The notes under the pieces: model-generated
The model's input: the letters and a program-made list of their open reading frames with translations, nothing else
What the model was told of the DNA's origin: nothing
Databases searched by the model: none
Assembly (NCBI GenBank): GCA_017556745.1
Contig: JAFYMF010000017.1
Span: 1-64,000, forward strand
Origin: Clostridia bacterium
GTDB taxonomy: Bacteria > Bacillota > Clostridia > Oscillospirales > CAG-272
Length of the DNA stretch: 64,000 nucleotides
Direction: 5' to 3'
Part shown: positions 23,519-30,612 of the stretch, in pieces
Layout: each line of letters starts with the position of its first letter
Position numbering within the stretch: the stretch's first letter is position 1
Made by a program: the position numbers and the translations under genes

Positions 23519-24297
23519 ATTTCCACCTCACGGAATATCTCTTTGAAATCGGGAAGCAAAGCCGTAGTGCCGATATACTCGTATACCGCCAGAAACTCTC
23601 TGTTCCCATCACCGCCAAGTATCGGGGAATTCATCACCCCACGCAGGGCAAATCCATTCATGGCGGCAGCAGTTACCGTCTTCTCGATAGATATACGGTA
23701 ACCCTTTTTATCCTTGACTATACCGCCACGCCCCACATATTCACGTCCCGCCTCAAACTGCGGCTTGATAAGTGCGGCAAACACAGCCCCCATCTCACAA
23801 AGAGGCGGAAGCGCTGGGATTATTGCGGTCTGCGATATAAAAGAAACGTCCATAGTTATAACTGATACTTTGCTTCCGTCAAGCACCTTAGGGGTAAGAT
23901 TTCTCGCATTAAATCCCTCGATCGAAACAACTCTGTCATCGCTAATCAGTTCGGGAGCAAGCTGACCGTGTCCCGAATCAACCGCATACACACACACGGC
24001 ACCGCGGTTTATCATGCACTGGGTAAAGCCGCCTGTAGAGGCTCCCACGTCAAGGGCAACACGTCCCGAAATATCCACGGAAAATCTATCGAATGCCGCT
24101 TCTATCTTTTTTCCTGCGCGGCTGACGTATTCTTTGTCATATCCCTCGACTGCCAGGGTCTCTGTGTCAGGAATATCCTCAGAGGACTTTTTTATCTGCC
24201 GTGTGCCAAGATATACAGCACCCTCTTCTATCATTCTCTGCGCTTCTGTACGGCTTCTTGCAAGCCCTTTCTCGCAGAGCAATTTGTCAACTCTCAT
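23515..24297 (-). CDS. tlyA: TlyA family rRNA methyltransferase
   Basis: A 260-residue protein with an N-terminal S4 RNA-binding domain (MRVDKLLCEKGLARSRTEA onwards) and an FtsJ-like methyltransferase domain (ALDVGASTGGFTQCMINRG near 80-98; later the D-V-S-F-I-S block near 148). TlyA 2'-O-methylates 16S and 23S rRNA and influences capreomycin sensitivity in mycobacteria; the older name hemolysin is misleading. It abuts ispA with no gap: the ispA stop is followed at once by ATG. Confidence 0.92.
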   Translation of the reverse strand: MRVDKLLCEKGLARSRTEAQRMIEEGAVYLGTRQIKKSSEDIPDTETLAVEGYDKEYVSRAGKKIEAAFDRFSVDISGRVALDVGASTGGFTQCMINRGAVCVYAVDSGHGQLAPELISDDRVVSIEGFNARNLTPKVLDGSKVSVITMDVSFISQTAIIPALPPLCEMGAVFAALIKPQFEAGREYVGRGGIVKDKKGYRISIEKTVTAAAMNGFALRGVMNSPILGGDGNREFLAVYEYIGTTALLPDFKEIFREVEI

Positions 24298-25182
24298 TTA
24301 ACTTTTTCTACTAAGCAGATAATCCGCAAGTGCCAAAAGAGTTTCGTTGTTCTCTATTTTCTCTATAGCATTCTTTGCTTCAATGGTAACAAGCTCGGCA
24401 CGTCTGTGTGCCTCGTAAATACTCATAAAGGATAGGAACGTGGTCTTTCCCTCTCGTCTGTCTGTTCCGACAGACTTACCGAGAGTAACCTCGTCTCCCT
24501 CTGCATCAAGTATATCGTCTACTATCTGAAAAGCAAGGCCGATGTACTCGGCATACTTAACCGCTGCCTCGTATTTCTCACCCGACCTGCATCCTGCCGC
24601 AAGGGCACCAAGCTCAGCGGAAAGTCTGATAAGAGCACCTGTTTTCTTTTCGTGCATCTTGAGAAGCAGCTCATAGCTGTGAGGAGTTTCCTCACCTATC
24701 ATATCCAGCACCTGACCGCCTATCATACCGTAGCATCCGGCTCTCTCGGAAAGAAGCTTCAGTGCCGCAAGGTTGGTCTCAGGTGACATTTTCTCATTTG
24801 ATGCCGCTGCGCCGAATGCGTGGGTAAGCAGTGCATCACCTGCAAGAAGCGCCATAGCCTCACCGTAAACCTTATGGTTTGTAGGTTTACCCCGTCTGAG
24901 ATCATCATTATCCATACACGGCAGATCATCATGTATGAGAGAATAACAGTGTATCATTTCTATTGCCGCCGCGTAAGGAAGTGCCGCAGACACATCCCCT
25001 CCAAGCATCTCACACACTTTAAGGGTAATGAACGGTCTTATCCTCTTACCGCCTGCCATGGCACTGTATCTTACCGCTTCAAATATCACGGGGTAATCGG
25101 GGTCAGATGACGGGAGAAGTCTGTCAAGCGCCTCCTCGGTCAGCTCTGCCGCTCTGTTCAGTTCATTCTTTATATCAAACAT
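24298..25182 (-). CDS. ispA: Polyprenyl (geranyl/farnesyl) diphosphate synthase
   Basis: A 294-residue short-chain trans-prenyltransferase. The first aspartate-rich motif is DDLPCMDNDDLRRG near 83-96 (DDxxxxD, bacterial FPP type) and the second is QIVDDILD near 222. GGKRIRP near 44 is the substrate-binding start. It supplies farnesyl diphosphate for undecaprenol and quinone synthesis. In many clostridia dxs follows ispA; here tlyA follows directly and dxs is absent from the run. Confidence 0.94.
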   Translation of the reverse strand: MFDIKNELNRAAELTEEALDRLLPSSDPDYPVIFEAVRYSAMAGGKRIRPFITLKVCEMLGGDVSAALPYAAAIEMIHCYSLIHDDLPCMDNDDLRRGKPTNHKVYGEAMALLAGDALLTHAFGAAASNEKMSPETNLAALKLLSERAGCYGMIGGQVLDMIGEETPHSYELLLKMHEKKTGALIRLSAELGALAAGCRSGEKYEAAVKYAEYIGLAFQIVDDILDAEGDEVTLGKSVGTDRREGKTTFLSFMSIYEAHRRAELVTIEAKNAIEKIENNETLLALADYLLSRKS

Positions 25183-25212
25183 TTCACAAGTTTTCTCCGT
25201 TAATTACTGTGG

Positions 25213-25446
25213 TCACTCTTCGGCTTCAAATGGAGTCTCCCCATCCTTTGTCAGGAGAGTTATCTTCTGCTGTACCGCATCAAGCTTGCCGTTGCAGAGC
25301 TTAACAAGCTCTACACCCTCTTCAAATACCGAAAGCGACTCGTCAAGAGGAGCGGAACCGCCCTCAAGCATAAGTACTATCTCCTCAAGACGTGCTATGG
25401 CCGCCTCAAAGGTCATATTCTTTTCTGTTTTCTTACTATCACTCAT
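25213..25446 (-). CDS. xseB: Exodeoxyribonuclease VII small subunit
   Basis: A 77-residue XseB. The core FEAAIARLEEIVLMLEGGSAPLDESL (read in two parts) and LFEEGVELVKLC-like helix are characteristic. Its ATG overlaps the xseA stop by four bases. It binds XseA to form the nuclease that degrades single-stranded DNA during repair. Confidence 0.92.
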   Translation of the reverse strand: MSDSKKTEKNMTFEAAIARLEEIVLMLEGGSAPLDESLSVFEEGVELVKLCNGKLDAVQQKITLLTKDGETPFEAEE

Positions 25447-26669
25447 TTTCCGCTATCCTCCGTATATCTGTCGGTAACAGTGGCAGACACACCGCCGTCT
25501 GACATTCTGAGCCTTATTCTGTCCCCCTCAGAAAGCTGATCCGCTCTTTTAATTATCTCGCCCGACTCGGAATACACCGCACTGTAGCCTCGTGATATTA
25601 CAGAGAGAGGACTGAGTGCATCAAGCTTTCCCGCAAGAGCGGCGAGTGAGGTTCTTGACGAACGCTCAGACAACTTTATGCCACTCTCCATACGGGTGGA
25701 AAGGGAAAGCACCGTCATCCGCTTATCGTCAAGCATATTCATTGGGTTTCTCATTATTCGGCTTCCTGCAAGAGTGTCAAGGCGAGCTCTGCGAGACTCA
25801 AGCTTACCTGACATAAGCGACGACATTCTGTCAGAGAGAGCTCTGACAGTCCTTTTAAGCTCAGCTCTGTCGGGAACTGCGATTTCCGCCGCGGCCGAAG
25901 GGGTAGGTGCCCGACGGTCTGACACAAAATCGCATATTGTAAAATCCGTCTCATGTCCAACTGCAGAGATAATGGGGATATTTGATGCGGCAATAGCTCT
26001 TGCAAGTCCCTCGTCGTTAAACGCCCAAAGATCCTCGATGGAACCGCCGCCGCGACCTATTATTATAACATCTGCAGTGTTTCTTTTATTCATGTATTCA
26101 ACAGCCGCCCTTAGTTGTCGGGGAGCTTCGCTTCCCTGAACGGCAACACCGCATATCTCAACTGTCGCCATCGGATATCTGCGGCCGAGAATGTTGATTA
26201 TATCTCTTATTGCCGCACCGGTCGGTGAGGTTATTACACCTATCCTCATGGGATACTCGGGAAGCGGCTTTTTGCGTGTCTCACTGAAAAGGCCCTCAGA
26301 GGCAAGCTTTTCCTTTAACTGCTCAAACGCGGCGTATAGTGCACCGATACCGTCCGGCATCATTGAGTCAGCATAAAGCTGATACTGACCGTCTCTGACG
26401 AATACCGAAATACGTCCGCCAACCACAACCTTCATTCCGTTTTGCGGAACAAAGTTCAACCTTACAGCAGAGGATCGGAACATAACCGCCTTGAGACATC
26501 CCGTCTCATCCTTGAGGGTAAAATACAGATGCCCTGTTTTATAGTGATGGGTAAAGTTGGAGATCTCTCCCCTGACTGTCACTGAGGAAAGATTAAGGTC
26601 AGATTCAACAAGCATCTTCATGTACTCGTTTATCTGACTGACGGTTACCACATGCGCCGATGAGTTCAC
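25443..26669 (-). CDS. xseA: Exodeoxyribonuclease VII large subunit
   Basis: A 408-residue XseA. An N-terminal OB-fold (VRGEISNFTHHYKTGHLYFTLKD, read in parts, near 33-56) is followed by the catalytic region with ITSPTGAAIRDI near 146, GRGGGSIEDLWAFNDE near 202 and AVGHETDFTICDFVSDRRAPTPSAAAE near 236-262. It starts with GTG after a GGGGAGATAGG site. Cytoplasmic single-strand nuclease with XseB. Confidence 0.94.
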   Translation of the reverse strand: MNSSAHVVTVSQINEYMKMLVESDLNLSSVTVRGEISNFTHHYKTGHLYFTLKDETGCLKAVMFRSSAVRLNFVPQNGMKVVVGGRISVFVRDGQYQLYADSMMPDGIGALYAAFEQLKEKLASEGLFSETRKKPLPEYPMRIGVITSPTGAAIRDIINILGRRYPMATVEICGVAVQGSEAPRQLRAAVEYMNKRNTADVIIIGRGGGSIEDLWAFNDEGLARAIAASNIPIISAVGHETDFTICDFVSDRRAPTPSAAAEIAVPDRAELKRTVRALSDRMSSLMSGKLESRRARLDTLAGSRIMRNPMNMLDDKRMTVLSLSTRMESGIKLSERSSRTSLAALAGKLDALSPLSVISRGYSAVYSESGEIIKRADQLSEGDRIRLRMSDGGVSATVTDRYTEDSGK

Positions 26670-26698
26670 CCCTATCTCCCCTCTCCGTTCTGTATATT

Positions 26699-27658
26699 TT
26701 ATCTGTTACTCAAATATTTTTCTGCCGTCAGAAGTGCGACTCCCGCGGCATTATCAGCTGAAAACTCAGGTGTGGCAAAATAACACCTGTCACCCTTTAA
26801 CATTTCCTTTATCCTGCCGTTGCTCATTACACCGCCCGAGTACAGGATCTTGCCGTCCGGAAGAACATCTCTTGCTCCGTCACTGAGTCGGACAAGAGTA
26901 CGCCCTACAAAATCAAGTGTAAAGGCAGAGATATAACCTGCACTTTTGCCTTCTCTCTGCAGTTTTGCCGCCATGTTCTCAACACCCGACAAATTACAGT
27001 CAAGCCCCGAGACCGATATTTTTCCCCTATCGGGTCTGTCTCCCGAATACTCGTTTGCGGCGATCTCCATATACCGTCCGGCAGGGAAAGGCATACCCAG
27101 CATAACACCGATTCTGTCAATAGCCTGACCGCAGCTTATGTCACGGGTACCACCGAGAAGCTCTGTCTCATAACCGCCCTCAGAGGTTGTTACCCTGACG
27201 ACCTCGGTCGTACCGCCCGACACGTGAAACGCAATAAAACTCTCACCGACATTGACTCTCATCCCCGAGGAATAGACAGCCGCACGGATGTGACCTGCCT
27301 GGTGAGAAAAGCTATACAACGGCGCCTGTGCTACTGCCGCTGCAGTACTTGCCGCCACCTCGCCCACAAGAAAGCAGGGCATATACGACCCCTCCACATC
27401 TCTCGGAGTCGCGGAGTAGCCAACTGCCGTGACGTTATCATTACGAAGTATCTCTTTTACCTCGTCCATAAGTCCGGGGAGATTCTTCACGTGGGCAAAA
27501 ACCGCATCACTCTGTCTTAGTCCTCTCTCCCCTGTCTTTACCGGCAAAGGAGCCTTGAGGTTAGCGATCACTGTAACAGTGCAGTCAGAGACGGCGGCAA
27601 CAGACACAGAAGTAGTGTAATTACTTGTATCTATTCCAAGAAACAGTTCTCTTTTCAT
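26699..27658 (-). CDS. TsaD/Kae1-like paralogue (M22 family)
   Basis: A 319-residue ASKHA-fold protein of the TsaD/Gcp family. It begins LFLGIDTSNYTTSVSV and has FSHQAGHIRAA near 118, the H-x3-H metal site, AFHVSGGTTEVV near 145 and YSGGVMSNGRI near 277. Some clostridia carry a second, shorter TsaD-like gene between nusB and xseA; this matches that position. Whether it makes threonylcarbamoyl-adenosine or has another role cannot be said, so no symbol is given. It overlaps nusB by four bases. Confidence 0.8.
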   Translation of the reverse strand: MKRELFLGIDTSNYTTSVSVAAVSDCTVTVIANLKAPLPVKTGERGLRQSDAVFAHVKNLPGLMDEVKEILRNDNVTAVGYSATPRDVEGSYMPCFLVGEVAASTAAAVAQAPLYSFSHQAGHIRAAVYSSGMRVNVGESFIAFHVSGGTTEVVRVTTSEGGYETELLGGTRDISCGQAIDRIGVMLGMPFPAGRYMEIAANEYSGDRPDRGKISVSGLDCNLSGVENMAAKLQREGKSAGYISAFTLDFVGRTLVRLSDGARDVLPDGKILYSGGVMSNGRIKEMLKGDRCYFATPEFSADNAAGVALLTAEKYLSNR

Positions 27659-28071
27659 TCCTTTGTGCAGTCTGCGTTCTTTTCCTTCATAATAGCGTTA
27701 AGGATACCGTTGATAAAGGATGCCGCCGCCTCGTCATCATAGGTCTTTGCAAGCTCTACCGCCTCGTTTATCGATACGCTGTCGGGAATAGAGTCACAGA
27801 AAAGTATCTCGTATGCTGACAATCTCATTATTGCAAGAGACACACCGGACATTCTGTCCTTGCGCCAACCGTGAGAGTGCTTCTCTATCACGTCATCAAG
27901 CTCGGTGATGTGCTCGTATGCACCGAAGAATACCTCGCTTATGTATTCGTTACGTTCAAAATCCCTGCACTCCTCAGCGTAGCGGATTATCTCCTCTGCC
28001 ATCATACCTTTGTTGTATTCAAGTTCGAAAAGGAGTCCCATTGCAGTTTCTCTTGATTTACGTCTGTTCAT
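27655..28071 (-). CDS. nusB: Transcription antitermination factor NusB
   Basis: A 138-residue all-helical NusB. It starts MNRRKSRETAMGLLFELEYN and includes RMSGVSLAIMRLSAYEILFC near 84-103 and SINEAVELAKTYDDEAAASFINGIL near 110-134. NusB binds boxA RNA with NusE and supports rRNA transcription. First gene of the long nusB-to-recN run, with its own promoter about 60 bp upstream. Confidence 0.94.
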   Translation of the reverse strand: MNRRKSRETAMGLLFELEYNKGMMAEEIIRYAEECRDFERNEYISEVFFGAYEHITELDDVIEKHSHGWRKDRMSGVSLAIMRLSAYEILFCDSIPDSVSINEAVELAKTYDDEAAASFINGILNAIMKEKNADCTKE

Positions 28072-28081
28072 ATTTGAGTTT

Positions 28082-28100
28082 CTGCGAAAAAGTTTCGCAG
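28082..28100 (-). promoter_or_regulatory. Hairpin in the nusB operon leader
   Basis: CTGCGAAA-AAG-TTTCGCAG, a perfect 8-bp stem with a 3-nt loop, lies between the -10 box and the nusB ATG, on the 5' leader. It may stabilise the message or affect initiation. There is no T-run, so it is not a terminator. Confidence 0.45.
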
Positions 28101-28131
28101 CCTTTCTCCATAGTATATTAATCCGTATTAT

Positions 28132-28160
28132 ATTATATATATTTATACACTAAAAGTCAA
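28132..28160 (-). promoter_or_regulatory. Promoter of the nusB-xse-ispA operon
   Basis: Minus strand TTGACT (28155-28160), 17-bp spacer, TATAAT (28132-28137). Between here and 28376 I see only AT-rich sequence and no further feature. Confidence 0.75.
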
Positions 28161-28376
28161 TGAATAAACCGCATAAATATTCATTTTGTTACATCAAACA
28201 AGCACCCTCAGAGTCAAGATAAGTTTTTTTGAGCATATTTTGTTTTGGTACTCTTTTTTGCCCATAGGAAATCAAAAATCGGCACAATTTTCATAATGTT
28301 CAAATTTTAGTCCTTGAATTTTTCGATTATTCATGATACTTTATATATTAAGTATTATTTTTTTCGGAGAATAACA

Positions 28377-28829
28377 ATGAAAGAACTCAAGCGAATAAAA
28401 AGTATTTTAAGCCAAACATCGATCTTTTTCACACTGATAGTTGTATTTTTCTATCTGATAGCAAATTCCATGATAAGCACCACTCTGGTTCTTGAGATGT
28501 CGGGAATGTTTATGATCCTCATCTTTTCCTTTATTCTTGCGCTGTGTAATCTGGTGTTCCTCATCAAGAAGATACCCGCAGCACTCAGGGCATTGTTCCA
28601 TTACATCATTGTTGCCGCTGTTGTCATAATTACTTTCTTTTATTTCAGCACCGATACCGCAACTGTAAAAGGCGCACTTATCATCGCCTTTGCTCTTGCC
28701 ATAATCTATGCTATCGGCGGTGCGGTCACATTCCTCATCACAAGTAAGTTAAGCAGAGAAAAGGGCAAGGATGACGAATACAAGCCCCAGTTCAGTGCAA
28801 TTACGTCAAAAAACTCAAAGCATAAATAA
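28377..28829 (+). CDS. Four-helix membrane protein, unassigned
   Basis: A 150-residue protein with four hydrophobic segments (about 15-35, 42-62, 75-95, 103-122) and a charged, Lys-rich tail. The layout is like DUF3021 proteins, but no diagnostic residues were found, so I do not assign a family. The ATG at 28377 follows CGGAG; a longer frame upstream has no ribosome site. It lies upstream of an SGNH hydrolase that has its own promoter. Confidence 0.55.
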   Translation: MKELKRIKSILSQTSIFFTLIVVFFYLIANSMISTTLVLEMSGMFMILIFSFILALCNLVFLIKKIPAALRALFHYIIVAAVVIITFFYFSTDTATVKGALIIAFALAIIYAIGGAVTFLITSKLSREKGKDDEYKPQFSAITSKNSKHK

Positions 28830-28855
28830 TTATTGCAATATATACCCGGATATGG

Positions 28856-28861
28856 TATAAT
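28856..28861 (+). promoter_or_regulatory. Promoter of the SGNH hydrolase gene
   Basis: TTGCAA (28833-28838), 17-bp spacer, TATAAT (28856-28861). Between it and the ATG are a GAGAGGAG stretch and a TTTCCGC / GCGGAAA hairpin (about 28905-28922), an unusual leader: the best purine-rich site is about 40 bases before the ATG, and only TTTTAGG lies close. Confidence 0.65.
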
Positions 28862-28936
28862 TACCGGTGGTAAACCGGCATCATATACACTAGAGAGGAG
28901 ACTATTTCCGCTCCGGCGGAAATCCGAATTTTAGGT

Positions 28937-29944
28937 ATGAATATCAATAAGTCAAAAAACAATCAAGATAGCTTTTTCTATAAGATAATGGCTATCGTAG
29001 CACTCGGTGCTCTCGCCGCCATTATTATAATCATCGGTCTGTCGTCATCGGACAACGGTAAATTTTCAAATTCTCCAAATCAAAATCCTACAGTCACTAC
29101 TCCTGCCGACACAAGCGGAAATAAACCGACAGAAACGACCGGTCCTGCAGATGAAAATACCTCTTCGGACACCACAGCATCTACAGACACCACCGCCCCC
29201 GATACTACAGAAAATACCCCCGATGATACAACATCTAGCCCAGCTCCCGATAATCCCGATTCTCCCACCTATGCAAATGGTGTTCCTACCGAAGCAGAGC
29301 TGATCAGAGATTACAAGGGTACCATCCTTGAGAAAACTGCCGATGCAGGTCAGGAATATATTGACGATATCATATTCCTCGGTGACTCCACCACCTACGG
29401 TCTCAAGGCATATAAGATGCTCAAGGACGAAGATAAGACTCTTCAGGTATGGACTCCCACCAACGGTACTCTGTCCCTGAGCCGTGCAACCACCGACAGA
29501 ATCTATTACCCCGACACAAAAGAGCAGATCACTGTGGTTGAGGCAGTAAAAAAAGCCAAACCCTCTATGATGATAATCACCCTGGGTGTAAACGGTGTTG
29601 CTACAATGAGCGAAGCTCAGTTTAAAGATGCATACACCGAACTCGTTAACTCAATTAAGAAAGCAAGTCCCGACACCAAAATAATTCTTCAGTCAATATT
29701 CCCTACCGCAAAGAGATACGATACCACCAAGGGTATCAACAATGATAAAATCAATCGTGCAAACGTGTGGGTAGCAGATGTAGCAAAGACATGCGGAGTC
29801 AAGTATCTTTATACCGCGTCCGCACTTCTTGGCTCTGACGGATATTACATGAATGATTCTTACCAGAACGGTGACGGCCTCCACCTTAACGAGGTAGGCT
29901 TTGAAAAAGAGCTTAACTACATCAGAACCCATGCTTATAACTGA
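28937..29944 (+). CDS. Membrane-anchored SGNH/GDSL hydrolase
   Basis: A 335-residue exported protein: an N-terminal anchor (about 16-37), a Thr/Pro/Asp-rich linker of about 75 residues, then an SGNH domain. Block I is FLGDSTTYGLKAY near 146 (catalytic Ser), an ITLGVNGV stretch gives the Asn block, and DGLHLNEVGF near the end gives the Asp/His pair. Such proteins remove acetyl or acyl groups from surface glycans or peptidoglycan. The next gene, a DUF4358 lipoprotein, starts 16 bp later; these two families are often adjacent in gut clostridia (recollection). Confidence 0.82.
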   Translation: MNINKSKNNQDSFFYKIMAIVALGALAAIIIIIGLSSSDNGKFSNSPNQNPTVTTPADTSGNKPTETTGPADENTSSDTTASTDTTAPDTTENTPDDTTSSPAPDNPDSPTYANGVPTEAELIRDYKGTILEKTADAGQEYIDDIIFLGDSTTYGLKAYKMLKDEDKTLQVWTPTNGTLSLSRATTDRIYYPDTKEQITVVEAVKKAKPSMMIITLGVNGVATMSEAQFKDAYTELVNSIKKASPDTKIILQSIFPTAKRYDTTKGINNDKINRANVWVADVAKTCGVKYLYTASALLGSDGYYMNDSYQNGDGLHLNEVGFEKELNYIRTHAYN

Positions 29945-29960
29945 TTTACGGAGTAAAAAA

Positions 29961-30455
29961 ATGAGAACATTAAAATTTATATGCTTTTGTATTGCGCTCT
30001 CTCTTGTATGTGCTTTCATTATCGCATGCGGGGAGAAGCAAGATTACAGAGATGACATTACTGTTGAATCTGTTGTAGCCAAAATAAATCCCACCCTCAG
30101 CCAGATAGAAAATCTTGACAGAGCACCCGAAAATTACGTTAAGATACAGCAGGCACTACCTCTTGACAGTTGCCTTGAGTACGTGGAGATGATTCAGGTC
30201 GGCGGTGTGGGTATCGATGAGTACGGTATCTTCAAGATGAAGGATGCAGAGTCTGTGGCAGCTATGAAAACCGCTATTGAAAGTTATCTTGCTTCCGCTC
30301 TTATGACCTTCAATGAAGATTATGCGCCCGGTGAGAAGCCCAAGCTTGAGGCTGCCGAGATAAAGATTTTCGGTAATTACGTTATGTACGCTGTTCTCTC
30401 TGACAGCGAGAAGATAACTGCTTTCTCAGTACTTGAAAACGCACTTAAAAAGTAA
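29961..30455 (+). CDS. DUF4358 lipoprotein
   Basis: A 164-residue lipoprotein. The lipobox is AFIIAC with Cys near residue 23. The mature part matches DUF4358: VEMIQVGGVGIDEYGIFKMKD (in parts), a long helix rich in Ala, YAPGEKPKLEAAEIKIFGNYV and a closing YAVLSDSEK. The function is unknown. The ATG at 29961 has ACGGAG seven bases before it; a longer frame overlapping the SGNH gene is not needed. It forms an operon with the SGNH hydrolase and ends at a terminator. Confidence 0.75.
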   Translation: MRTLKFICFCIALSLVCAFIIACGEKQDYRDDITVESVVAKINPTLSQIENLDRAPENYVKIQQALPLDSCLEYVEMIQVGGVGIDEYGIFKMKDAESVAAMKTAIESYLASALMTFNEDYAPGEKPKLEAAEIKIFGNYVMYAVLSDSEKITAFSVLENALKK

Positions 30456-30461
30456 TATCTA

Positions 30462-30490
30462 AAAAGGACAGGTTTACTGTCCTTTTATTT
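30462..30490 (+). terminator. Terminator of SGNH-DUF4358 operon
   Basis: AAAAGGACAG-GTTTA-CTGTCCTTTT followed by ATTTT, directly after the DUF4358 stop. Confidence 0.88.
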
Positions 30491-30511
30491 TACCCATAGT
30501 TTACATCAACC

Positions 30512-30540
30512 TTGACAAGCACACTCTCCATATGTATAAT
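30512..30540 (+). promoter_or_regulatory. Orphan perfect consensus promoter
   Basis: TTGACA (30512-30517), exactly 17 bp, TATAAT (30535-30540), a perfect sigma-A promoter pointing + into a region with no + strand gene; the next gene is murE on the other strand. Confidence 0.8.
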
Positions 30541-30546
30541 TGTATC

Positions 30547-30612
30547 AACACATTCACTTACACAGACAAAAATGGCAGGGAAAACTAATACATTTTCCCT
30601 GCCATTTTTATT
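30547..30612 (+). ncRNA. Candidate small RNA of about 65 nt
   Basis: A transcript from the orphan promoter would begin near 30547 and reach a strong hairpin, AATGGCAGGGAAAA / TTTTCCCTGCCATT (30571-30584 and 30593-30606, 8-nt loop), followed by TTTATTTTA. It would be about 65 nt with a 24-nt single-stranded 5' part. There is no ORF beyond a few codons. The hairpin also serves as terminator for murE on the minus strand, so the 3' parts of both RNAs are complementary. Confidence 0.5.
30571..30606 (-). terminator. Terminator of asnB-asl-rac-murE operon
   Basis: A perfect 14-bp stem with an 8-nt loop just after the murE stop; the minus strand carries a T-rich tail (TTTTTGT). Bidirectional, shared with the candidate sRNA. 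Confidence 0.85.
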
